Shown piece by piece: positions 53,660 through 62,276 of a stretch of DNA of 64,000 nucleotides. The stretch comes from Candidatus Adamsella avium (GTDB lineage: Bacteria; Cyanobacteriota; Vampirovibrionia; Gastranaerophilales; CAJFVJ01): assembly GCA_904420445.1 (NCBI GenBank), contig CAJFVJ010000003.1, positions 1 to 64,000 of the forward strand, written 5' to 3'. The position numbers and the translations under genes were made by a program. Numbering within the stretch: position 1 is the first letter of the stretch; the number at the start of each line of letters is the position of its first letter. Under the pieces are notes generated by a model. The model ran no database searches. It was not told where the DNA came from and saw only the letters and a program-made list of their open reading frames with translations.

Positions 53660-55464
53660 TAATCACTGAATACACGAGCTTTGAGCGCTTTTGAATAAGT
53701 CTGATTCATATGAGCATAATCAAAGATGATTATACCATCAGCCTTGGCTTCTCTCAGGGTTTTTATCTGCGTTAGCATATCTATATAACTGCTGTTTGAG
53801 AATGGTTGAAATATTCCCGGATATATTTTTGTTCTGTTTCTGGAATAATTTTTTATTGTTGAAATATAGTTCTTTGTCAGATTTTCACCGCTAGTCATAA
53901 TCAATGGTGTAAGAGCATCCAAATAACCGTTGCTTGCCCACAAAGACCATTTTTGCAGCTTTTCAATTTCTGCCTGAGAGCGGTCAGGGAAGATGACGGC
54001 AGATAGAAGCAGATTATTTTTCTTATTTTTTACAGCCCTTGCTTTGAGTATAAAATCTGTTATTTTACCCTGTCTGTATGCAACCCACCTGCTCCACATA
54101 GGAGAAGAAGAATCAAGCGTAACAGGATCAACACCATAGAGCTTTTGAAATTCACCTCTTGCGTATGTGCTGTATCCCCAGTTTGTTTGAGCATAACCGA
54201 AATAGTCTGACGGGCTAGAACGGGGATATCTTATGTAATCAAGGTTTATACCATCAACCTCATATTTTGTAACCAGTTCTGCAAGAACTGAAACCAGAAA
54301 TTTTTGAACTTCAGGATTTGCAGGGTCGAGGAAAAACCCGGAGTGTTCAGAGGCACATGGCACAATTGATGAGGAGGCAACATATTGCTTTTGGATATTT
54401 GCCCAGTTCGGATAAATTGCAAGAATATGTTTCGGAGATGAGTTTATCGGCGCATTCCCGACATAAAAAGCCTGAAACCATGCATGCAGTTTCATATTCC
54501 TTTTGTGTGCTTCTTCAACCCATATTTCCATAAGATCTTCATCGTGAGGGAATTTGGGGTTTACTCTGATGAGCCCGTAATTTTGCATAACACGGCTCGG
54601 GTATATGGTCATTCCATGATAAAATGCTTCAAGAAAAACATTATCAATGCCTGCTTCCTGAATTTTATTCAAAGTGTTGCATATCTGCGATTTTGATGTT
54701 TCCGTAGGTCTTATCCATATTCCCTTGAATTCATTTGTTTTTGCAGGCAATGCATATACAAGAGCGTTGTTTGTATAAATAATCGCATCTTTTGCATAAG
54801 ATTTTGCTCTATCTGGATTTGTTTGTTCGCATTCTTTTGCTTTTTGCAGGTATTCTTGCGCTTTGAGTAAAAATTTATCGGTTCTCGAAAAATCATATTG
54901 CGCATAGGTCTTTTTTATTGCGCTCAGTGTTCTGTTTATTTCGTTATAGTTGCTTTCTGCTTCAAATATAAAGCTTGCATCTTCTATTATTGCGGTAAGA
55001 ATATTGTTTTCCGTATCTATATTAATTCTTGCTCCTACCGTTATATTTTTTTCTATCCAGTTTTTTGCAATCCCATGTCCGCTTATTACAAAACCATTTG
55101 ACGGTATAAAAGAATCACTCGGAGATAATCTGATGACACGACCGTTTTCGACAATAGCTTCTTTTCCGAATTCGTTTGTCCCTGTTCTTATGCCGTATTT
55201 AGGTGTGTAAATAACCAGCTGGTTTGCTCCTCTTGCCCCCGGGTATGGTATAGGAACTCCGTTTTTGAGAAGAAGAGGGTCTATTGAGTCGATTATATAT
55301 GATGATGTTTTCTTTTTTCCTTTTGGTTTTATGATAGGATTTCTATTCTGCTGAACAGGTGTTTTTCTCTTTACTACTATGCTTGAAAAGGTCTTGTCTT
55401 TTGCGGCAAAAGAATTTCCCGTGAGTATAAATAATGCTAGAAGTAAAGATAGAACGTATTTCAA
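53656..55464 (-). CDS. Exported glycosyl-hydrolase-like protein (GHL10/DUF187)
   Basis: 602 aa. Signal peptide 1-20 (YVLSLLLALFILTGNSFAA). After a 240-residue N-terminal region with a helical segment, the TIM-barrel domain starts at FKGIWIRPTETSKSQI and contains FLEAFYHGMTIYPS, MKLHAWFQAFYVGN, HSGFFLDPANPEVQ and GINLDYIRYP, all typical of GHL10. These proteins probably cut envelope or extracellular glycans. Its 3' end overlaps the convergent lipoprotein-like gene by 4 nt. Confidence 0.85.
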   Translation of the reverse strand: MKYVLSLLLALFILTGNSFAAKDKTFSSIVVKRKTPVQQNRNPIIKPKGKKKTSSYIIDSIDPLLLKNGVPIPYPGARGANQLVIYTPKYGIRTGTNEFGKEAIVENGRVIRLSPSDSFIPSNGFVISGHGIAKNWIEKNITVGARINIDTENNILTAIIEDASFIFEAESNYNEINRTLSAIKKTYAQYDFSRTDKFLLKAQEYLQKAKECEQTNPDRAKSYAKDAIIYTNNALVYALPAKTNEFKGIWIRPTETSKSQICNTLNKIQEAGIDNVFLEAFYHGMTIYPSRVMQNYGLIRVNPKFPHDEDLMEIWVEEAHKRNMKLHAWFQAFYVGNAPINSSPKHILAIYPNWANIQKQYVASSSIVPCASEHSGFFLDPANPEVQKFLVSVLAELVTKYEVDGINLDYIRYPRSSPSDYFGYAQTNWGYSTYARGEFQKLYGVDPVTLDSSSPMWSRWVAYRQGKITDFILKARAVKNKKNNLLLSAVIFPDRSQAEIEKLQKWSLWASNGYLDALTPLIMTSGENLTKNYISTIKNYSRNRTKIYPGIFQPFSNSSYIDMLTQIKTLREAKADGIIIFDYAHMNQTYSKALKARVFSDY

Positions 55465-55648
55465 AATTCTTCTCCAGAAGGTTTCCTATCATAATCGACC
55501 GGATGATAACCAATCCAATATATTATATAAGAAAATATATTACAATATAATAAAATTGTTAAATTATTAAAGTATAATTAGATAATAGACTATAATTATA
55601 ATAAAAGTAAAATATGTGAGTAGAATGTAACAAAAGAAAAAACAAACC

Positions 55649-56692
55649 ATGAAATATAAAGATTATTATGAAATATTAGGCGTCAAAAAAGAAGCTACGC
55701 CGGCTGAGATTAAATCAGCTTACAGAAAAATGACAAAAAAATATCACCCTGATGTGAACAAAGCTCCTGATGCTGCTGAAAAATTCAAAGATATAAACGA
55801 AGCATACGAAGTTTTATCAGATCCTGCGAAGAAACAGCGTTATGATTCTTTAGGGTCTGGATGGTCAGAAGGTGCAGACTTTACGCCGCCTCCAGGGTTT
55901 GAAAACATAAGATTTGATTTTGGCAGCGGCGGACAGTCTTATGGCGGAGGCTTTGAACAGTTTGGCGGTTTTAGTGACTTTTTCTCTTCTATTTTCGGAG
56001 ATATTTTGTCACAATCACAGCCAAGGCAGAGAAGGTCATCATTCAGACAGTCTGATTTTTCTGATGCTTTTTCTCAATATCAACAATCAGGTGCCCGCTC
56101 TCAAAAACAACAAAAAACTCAGCAAGCAAGTCTTGATATAACTCAGGATTTAATGCTTACCCCAGAGGAGGTCTTTAACGGGGTTACAAAGCCTGTAAGG
56201 GTTATTTTTATGGACATCTGCTCTCACTGCAAGGGAAGAGGATGCTCAAATTGTACTCACAGCGGCTTTTCTCCTGTTAATAAAATTCTCAATGTAAAAA
56301 TTCCGAAGAACGTAAAAGAAGGGGCAAAAATCAGAATTTCAGGAGAAGGACGTCATGATGAATACGGGAATGCCGGAAATATTTATCTGACTGTGAAATT
56401 TGCTCCAAATAACGATTTTCGCATAGATGGGAATAATGTTACATCAGAGCTTGATATTACTCCGCAGGAAGCTGTATTGGGTGCGGTAAAACAGGTCAAA
56501 ACACTCCATGGTATCGTGAAGGTTACCGTTCCTCCAAAGACCTCTTCCGATAAAATATTGCGTCTGAAAGGACTCGGCTTGAACGATAAAGGGTATCACA
56601 ACGTTAAGATAAAAATTGTTATACCTCAAGATTTGACGGAACAGGAAGTTGGTCTATACAAACAGCTTGCTGAGTTGAGAAAGAACAGCTGA
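55649..56692 (+). CDS. DnaJ-family chaperone with minimal zinc finger
   Basis: 347 aa. J domain at 1-70 ([20 protein letters not shown], with HPD in KKYHPDVNK), then a Gly/Phe- and Ser/Gln-rich linker. Where DnaJ has four CxxCxGxG repeats this protein has only [17 protein letters not shown], two CxxC pairs, enough for one zinc site. Two beta domains follow ([40 protein letters not shown]). Intermediate between DnaJ and CbpA. It works with DnaK. The next gene starts 2 nt after the stop. Confidence 0.88.
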   Translation: MKYKDYYEILGVKKEATPAEIKSAYRKMTKKYHPDVNKAPDAAEKFKDINEAYEVLSDPAKKQRYDSLGSGWSEGADFTPPPGFENIRFDFGSGGQSYGGGFEQFGGFSDFFSSIFGDILSQSQPRQRRSSFRQSDFSDAFSQYQQSGARSQKQQKTQQASLDITQDLMLTPEEVFNGVTKPVRVIFMDICSHCKGRGCSNCTHSGFSPVNKILNVKIPKNVKEGAKIRISGEGRHDEYGNAGNIYLTVKFAPNNDFRIDGNNVTSELDITPQEAVLGAVKQVKTLHGIVKVTVPPKTSSDKILRLKGLGLNDKGYHNVKIKIVIPQDLTEQEVGLYKQLAELRKNS

Positions 56693-56694
56693 CC

Positions 56695-57456
56695 GTGAGC
56701 GGGATTTTTTCAAGAAATGAATTTTACTGGGGCGAGGAATTTCAGAAATATCTCGCAAACAGGCATGTGGCTGTCTTCGGGTTAGGAGGTGTAGGTGCTT
56801 TTTGTGCTGAGGCTCTTGCTCGCTCAGGAGTCGGTCATCTTTCAATTGTTGATTTTGATGTTGTATCTGAGTCAAATTTGAACAGACAGCTGCCTGCTCT
56901 TTTTTCGACTATCGGAGAGAAAAAAACGGAAGTGTTGAGAAAAAGACTTTTGGATATTAATCCTGAGGTAAAAGTTCATGTTTTTGATACTTTTGTGAGT
57001 GAAAAAAATATCGGTGATATTTTCTCAGAACGATATGATTTTGTAGCAGATGCGATAGATTCTTTCCGCTCAAAGATTGATTTGATGGAGTATTGCTTCA
57101 AAAACGGTATAAGCTTAGTCAGCTCGGCAGGGGCTGGAAACCGCCTTGACCCGACGAAGTTGTATATCTCTGATATTTCAGAGATAAAACCAAAAAACTG
57201 CCCTTTTGTATCGAGAATGTTGTCAATGTTGAGGAATAAGGGGATTACATCAGGAATTACTGTTGTAACAAGCAGAGAAAAACCAAAATCGTTGAAGAAA
57301 GTTTTCTCAGAAGAGAAAATTGTTCTTGATGATGGTGAGATTATTGAAATGAAAAAGTTTACCCCCTCAAGCACTCCTTTTGTGCCTGCTGTTGCAGGAT
57401 ATTTGATGGCTTATTTCATAGTTGAGAGTTTTTTGATAAACTTTAAGAATGAATAA
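56695..57456 (+). CDS. tcdA: ThiF/TcdA-type tRNA threonylcarbamoyladenosine dehydratase
   Basis: 253 aa from GTG. GLGGVGAFCAEALARSGVG is the ATP-binding Gly motif, VDFDVVSESNLNRQ the E1-like core with NRQ, and KEGAGNR-type SSAGAGNRLDPTK the adenylation loop. This enzyme cyclises t6A37 of tRNA to ct6A. The start overlaps no other gene, and the 3' end overlaps rsmI by 8 nt. Confidence 0.87.
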   Translation: MSGIFSRNEFYWGEEFQKYLANRHVAVFGLGGVGAFCAEALARSGVGHLSIVDFDVVSESNLNRQLPALFSTIGEKKTEVLRKRLLDINPEVKVHVFDTFVSEKNIGDIFSERYDFVADAIDSFRSKIDLMEYCFKNGISLVSSAGAGNRLDPTKLYISDISEIKPKNCPFVSRMLSMLRNKGITSGITVVTSREKPKSLKKVFSEEKIVLDDGEIIEMKKFTPSSTPFVPAVAGYLMAYFIVESFLINFKNE

Positions 57457-58270
57457 TTCAGGAATTTTGTATATTTGTCCGACACCAATCGGCAACTTGG
57501 AAGATATCACAAGGAGAGTCCTCAGAATTTTATCCGGGGTCGATGCGATTTTATGCGAAGATACAAGAGTCAGCTCGAAGTTGTTAAATCACTACGGGAT
57601 AAATACAAGACTAATTTCATTTCATAAATACAGTGAAAAGGAAAAATCAGCAAAAATCCTCGCTATGTTGAAAGAAGGGCAGAATCTTGCGTTGATATCC
57701 GATGCAGGAACGCCTTTGATAAATGACCCTGGAGTGTATTTGCTTGAGGAGTTGCTGGCGGAAAATATAAAAATTGTGCCGCTTCCAGGGGCAAGTGCAT
57801 TGACCACTTTTTTGAGCGGAGTGTTTAATCCATCAGGTAAATTCTTTTTTGCAGGTTTTTTGCCGAGAACAGACAAAGAACGAGAAGCTCTTTTTGATAA
57901 GTATAAGAATACAACTATTGTTTTCTTTGAGTCACCAAACAGATTGCTTGATACATTAGCTTTTTTGGAAGCTTATTCTCCAAACAGAACGGTTGTTATC
58001 GGCAGGGAGTTAACGAAGATAAATGAAGAGATACTGCATCTGAAACCAAAAGAGGCGATAGAGTATTATCAGAGTCATGTGCTGAAAGGCGAGCTTGTTG
58101 TTGCATTGATTTCTGATGTTGAAGAAATGGCAAAAATTGAAGATGAAAAGATTTTATCTTATGCAAAAAGACTTTATAAACTTGGTTATTCAGCAAAAGA
58201 TATCTCAAAAATCATATCTTCATTATTCGATGTGCCAAAAAATTATGTTTATGCTTTAATAATAAAGTAA
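57449..58270 (+). CDS. rsmI: 16S rRNA (cytidine-2'-O)-methyltransferase
   Basis: 273 aa. LYICPTPIGNLEDITRRVL, CEDTRVSSKLLNHYGI, LISDAGTPLINDPG and LPGASALTTFLSG are diagnostic of RsmI, which methylates C1402 in 16S rRNA with SAM. Translationally coupled to tcdA. Confidence 0.96.
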   Translation: MNNSGILYICPTPIGNLEDITRRVLRILSGVDAILCEDTRVSSKLLNHYGINTRLISFHKYSEKEKSAKILAMLKEGQNLALISDAGTPLINDPGVYLLEELLAENIKIVPLPGASALTTFLSGVFNPSGKFFFAGFLPRTDKEREALFDKYKNTTIVFFESPNRLLDTLAFLEAYSPNRTVVIGRELTKINEEILHLKPKEAIEYYQSHVLKGELVVALISDVEEMAKIEDEKILSYAKRLYKLGYSAKDISKIISSLFDVPKNYVYALIIK

Positions 58271-58297
58271 GTTAGGTTTAGTTAACTAAAGAAAAAT

Positions 58298-59467
58298 ATG
58301 TTTGAATTCATAAAGAAAACACAATCTCAGGATTTGATAAACTACTTGCCTGATGCTGTAGTGGTTCTCGGTTATGATAAGAAAATATCAGACTGCAACA
58401 TCAGGGCAGAGATGATGTTTGGATATTCGAGAAAAGATTTGCGGGGGAAGACAGCTTCTTTTTTGTTTGATGAAGGTGTTGAACCTGTTTATGATGCTAT
58501 GATAAATCACAGCCGTATACCTACGAATGTCAGGACAAAAAACGGCGAGCATATTGTTGTAGAGATTACTGCTTCAGATTCCGAGCTTAATCAAAAGATT
58601 ATAGTGTGTGCCCGTGATGTTACGGAAACGCATAATATGATAAAAGATATCATAGAAGATTATAAAGCAGCAAAAGAACGTTCAAAACTGCATAACAGTT
58701 TTATATCAGATATGTCTGGCGATATAAAAACACCTCTGCATTCTATTATAGGTTTTTCTCAGGCTTTGATAGACGGGGTCGGCGGGGATTTATCAGAGAA
58801 GCAGGCAAAGTATCTTGATATTATTAACAGAAATGCATCTTCGCTTTCACTTTTGATGGGAAGCGTGCTTGATATAGCAAAACTCGATGCAGGTCAGATG
58901 ACTCCTGATATAAAACAATTTGATGTTATATCTTTGATAAATTTTGTTAACCAGCAGATAGAACCCAAAGCAAAAGAAAAGAAATTGGTTTATGAGGTGG
59001 ATACTCAGGAGGTTGTCAAAAGAAAAATTTTCTCTGATGAGAATATGTTAAGGCAGGTGTTGCTGACTGTATTGGATAATGCAGTGAAGTTTACTGAAAC
59101 AGGAAATATAAAGATGAGAGTATCTCATCCTGATCTTGATTATGTAAAATATCAGGGAATGGTTGTGCCTGTTGATTATACTGATAAATCATATTTGATG
59201 TTTAACATAACTGATACCGGTGTCGGAATTGCAGAGAGCGATTTGGATTGTATTTTTGATGAATACTCAATGGGGGCAAGGCAGAGTTCCAAAAAGTATT
59301 CAGGTTATGGTTTGAACCTTGCGATAACAAGAAAAATTCTTGAAGAGTTATCAGGGGTAATCTGGGTAGAAAGCGAAGAACGACTCGGGTCAACGTTCAG
59401 TTTTATTATTCCTATTCAGGAACCTCATAATATAGTTATACATAAGATAATAGGACAAGATGAGTAG
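58298..59467 (+). CDS. PAS-domain histidine kinase lacking the phospho-acceptor His
   Basis: 389 aa. A PAS domain covers about 10-110 (LPDAVVVLGYDKKISDCN). The dimerisation/H-box reads SDMSGDIKTPLHSIIGFSQ where kinases have MSHELRTPLN: the acceptor His is Gly141 (codon 58718-58720). The ATPase domain is complete: VLDNAVKF (N box), DTGVGIAESD (G1) and GYGLNLAI (G2). There is no membrane segment, so it is cytoplasmic. No response regulator is adjacent. It may be a sensor that works without autophosphorylation or a decaying gene. The 3' end overlaps the ABC ATPase gene by 8 nt. Confidence 0.85.
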   Translation: MFEFIKKTQSQDLINYLPDAVVVLGYDKKISDCNIRAEMMFGYSRKDLRGKTASFLFDEGVEPVYDAMINHSRIPTNVRTKNGEHIVVEITASDSELNQKIIVCARDVTETHNMIKDIIEDYKAAKERSKLHNSFISDMSGDIKTPLHSIIGFSQALIDGVGGDLSEKQAKYLDIINRNASSLSLLMGSVLDIAKLDAGQMTPDIKQFDVISLINFVNQQIEPKAKEKKLVYEVDTQEVVKRKIFSDENMLRQVLLTVLDNAVKFTETGNIKMRVSHPDLDYVKYQGMVVPVDYTDKSYLMFNITDTGVGIAESDLDCIFDEYSMGARQSSKKYSGYGLNLAITRKILEELSGVIWVESEERLGSTFSFIIPIQEPHNIVIHKIIGQDE

Positions 59468-60536
59468 CGTCGTTCTGAAAAATATTTCAAAATCTTACGG
59501 GAAAGTTTCTGTAATCAAGGATTTGAACTTGGCGATAAGAGATAAAGAGTTTATGGTCTTTGTCGGTCCTTCAGGCTGCGGAAAATCGACTCTTCTTAGG
59601 ATAATCGCAGGTCTTGAAGATATTCAGGGCGGAGAAGTTTATATAGATGAAAAAGTTGTGAACAACCTTCATCCGAAAGACAGAGATATTGCTATGGTTT
59701 TTCAGAACTATGCTCTATATCCTCATATGAGTGTGTATGAGAATATGGCATTTGCTTTGAAAATCAGAAAAATGGATAAAAATCTCATAAAAGAAAAAAT
59801 AGAAAATGTTGCAAAATCTCTGAATTTGACCGAATATTTGAACCGGAAGCCAAAAGAACTCTCAGGAGGTCAAAAACAGCGTGTTGCTCTAGGAAGAGCA
59901 ATGGTTCGTGAGCCGAAAGTTTTTTTGATGGATGAGCCGCTTTCAAATCTGGATGCAAAATTGAGAGTTCAGATGAGGTCAGAAATCAGAAGTTTGCACA
60001 AAAAACTTGATACTACATTTATTTATGTAACTCATGATCAGGTGGAAGCTCTCACTATGGGGGATAGGATTACTGTTCTCAACCGTGGAGAAATACAGCA
60101 GGTAGCGACGCCTGATGAAATTTATAATTATCCTGAAAATATGTTTGTTGCCGGATTTATAGGTTCACCGCAGATGAATTTTATCAATGTCAAAGTTATT
60201 TCCGAAAATTCATTGAGCTTTGGTGATAACACTATATATTTGACATCTGACCTCATCAGAAGAAATAATCTGCTTGGCAAGGAGGTTATTGCTGGTATCA
60301 GACCGGAGCATTTGTCATTGTCTGAGTGTTCTTCGAGTAATAAAATAGAAATTACTGCCGGCATGGTTGAAATGTTAGGCAGCGAGAAAATTGTCCATTT
60401 TGAACTTCAAAATCATGATATGAGTGCAAAACTGCCAGCTTCGGTCATGGTAGCTTATGGAGATAAACTCTGTTTTTCTCCTGATGAGAACAAAATTCTT
60501 CTGTTTGATAAAGACTCGCAAAAAAGGTACCGGTAA
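59460..60536 (+). CDS. ugpC: MalK/UgpC-type ABC transporter ATP-binding protein
   Basis: 358 aa. Walker A GPSGCGKST, Q-loop FQNYALYPHMSV, signature LSGGQKQR, Walker B VFLMDEPLSNLD, switch His in VTHDQ. The C-terminal regulatory OB-fold domain (about 240-358) is that of carbohydrate importers. The permeases and binding protein are not here, so it may energise several distant transporters, as known for such ATPases. Confidence 0.92.
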   Translation: MSSVVLKNISKSYGKVSVIKDLNLAIRDKEFMVFVGPSGCGKSTLLRIIAGLEDIQGGEVYIDEKVVNNLHPKDRDIAMVFQNYALYPHMSVYENMAFALKIRKMDKNLIKEKIENVAKSLNLTEYLNRKPKELSGGQKQRVALGRAMVREPKVFLMDEPLSNLDAKLRVQMRSEIRSLHKKLDTTFIYVTHDQVEALTMGDRITVLNRGEIQQVATPDEIYNYPENMFVAGFIGSPQMNFINVKVISENSLSFGDNTIYLTSDLIRRNNLLGKEVIAGIRPEHLSLSECSSSNKIEITAGMVEMLGSEKIVHFELQNHDMSAKLPASVMVAYGDKLCFSPDENKILLFDKDSQKRYR

Positions 60537-60545
60537 TATATTTTA

Positions 60546-62105
60546 TTATTGTTTTCTTGTATCAACTTGGTTTATGCAGTCCATGAGAATGTTTATATAG
60601 GCTGTACTTTTTGGAAAATATTCTTGTAGAATTTCTGCTCTCTCTGATGGTGAGCTTGTTGTACTTAACATTCTTGCTTCAGCAGCAAATTCTTGAGAGT
60701 CAAGCAGATATTTTGCCGTATCTATTTGAGAGTCTGAGGCTGTTTCCAAAAATTGTTCTTTTTCTGCTTCAAACACTTCTAAAAATTCTTCAGTGTTCGA
60801 AATTTGTGCTGAATCAACTTCTCCAACAGGGATATCATCGATTGCATGTCCCAGCTCATGATTGAATATATGGTCATCAGCGCTGCTTGCTATAGTTTCT
60901 ATTACGGGAGAGTATATACCGTTTTCAAATTTTAGTTTCCCAACTTTGTTCAGTTCTTCTTCCATATTGATGAGAACATCGCCTGGTTGTTGTTTTATCA
61001 TTTCTTTAAAATCTTCATTGTCGGAAGATGATATAAATATATCTTCATCTTCTCTGAGTGTAATGTTTTTTTCTGAGTCTTCAACAAGTCTGTCGAGGTT
61101 GATTTGAGTAGTTTCTCTGTTCGATAAGTCATTGACAGTAATAATTGAGTCATCTATGTTGATATGATATTGTTTGTCGTTATATGTTGATATCGCTTCA
61201 TTATCGCTGATTTTTTCATAAGTTCTTGTTGTATTCATCAAAACATTGCCGTTTTTATCCACTATGTTGTAAACCAACGACGAAGAACCATCCGGGGCTT
61301 TTTTGTAGGAATAATTCGTTTCGGTTCCGTTTGGAGATGTGAAGTTTTTGTTTGTTTGAAAACTTCCATCAGCATTATATGAACTGGAAGATAATTGCTG
61401 AGTATTTCCATATTGGTCTGTTCGTGAGTGAGAAAGTATTTCTCCTTCATCAGAAAGTTTGTAGAAATCTTTGTTTGATATGCTTCCGTCTTCTTTATAA
61501 TTATATTCGACTATTGTATTACCTTTTTTTATTTTAGTTGAAGAAGGCTGGGATTCATCGCCATTGTTATAAAAATTGTATATATAATCTTGTTGATTGT
61601 TGTCCTGATTCATGTATGTATATTTATCATAGCTCAAAGAACCGTCTTGATTGTACTGCTTTTCTTGTTGTACAAATTCTCCTTTGCCGATGTATTGTAT
61701 TGAATATTCATTTGCAAGAGAATTGTCGTCATAATAAGAGTTTTGATTAAATTGAACACGTTCTCCTGAATGTATATCTTTTATTAGTTTGGTGTGGACA
61801 TTTGATGTTTTTTGTTCGATAAGTCTATATTGTTCGCCGGTATTTCTATCTGAAATAATATATTCAGCTATTAGCGGTGATTTATTTTTTATACTGTTGA
61901 ATATGTATTTAAGATTTTTATTAATAAACGGAGTTTTTGTTTCATCATCAAATTCTATTTTATTTCTTGAATATTGATGTTGAGTATTGTTGTTTTCAGG
62001 AAAAATTGATATATCAATATTGTTTTGTGATATATTTTCTGATTTTTTTGTATTTATGTCCTCAAAAACGGGAGAAATATTTCTGATTGAATTGTAGTAA
62101 GTCAT
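60546..62105 (-). CDS. Putative lethal-factor-like (ATLF/M34-type) metallopeptidase with YD-like repeats
   Basis: 519 aa. Residues 1-60 are a low-complexity leader (NISPVF at 9-14 may correspond to the Phe signature). Residues 90-310 hold tandem strands such as YSIQYIGKGEF, YNQDGSLSYDKYTYM and YNYKEDGSISNKDFYKL, resembling toxin YD/MORN-type repeats. HELGHAID (His416, Glu417, His420) is an HExxH zinc site, and SQEFAAEARML (Glu476) follows as the likely third ligand, the pattern of anthrax-lethal-factor-like domains. No signal peptide. It may be a secreted effector or a self-processing protein. Confidence 0.6.
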   Translation of the reverse strand: MTYYNSIRNISPVFEDINTKKSENISQNNIDISIFPENNNTQHQYSRNKIEFDDETKTPFINKNLKYIFNSIKNKSPLIAEYIISDRNTGEQYRLIEQKTSNVHTKLIKDIHSGERVQFNQNSYYDDNSLANEYSIQYIGKGEFVQQEKQYNQDGSLSYDKYTYMNQDNNQQDYIYNFYNNGDESQPSSTKIKKGNTIVEYNYKEDGSISNKDFYKLSDEGEILSHSRTDQYGNTQQLSSSSYNADGSFQTNKNFTSPNGTETNYSYKKAPDGSSSLVYNIVDKNGNVLMNTTRTYEKISDNEAISTYNDKQYHINIDDSIITVNDLSNRETTQINLDRLVEDSEKNITLREDEDIFISSSDNEDFKEMIKQQPGDVLINMEEELNKVGKLKFENGIYSPVIETIASSADDHIFNHELGHAIDDIPVGEVDSAQISNTEEFLEVFEAEKEQFLETASDSQIDTAKYLLDSQEFAAEARMLSTTSSPSERAEILQEYFPKSTAYINILMDCINQVDTRKQ

Positions 62106-62276
62106 ATTTAAAAACTCTCTCTTATATTATATATAAAGTATATTTACAAAATATATTTGTTAGATATAAAAAATTTTTTTTACAAATCTTTATGTTACAA
62201 AGTGTCTATATAAAGACATAAGTAAATGTTTAAAGTAAAATATCAAATATGCTTTGAATTTTTTATAGAGGGATTT

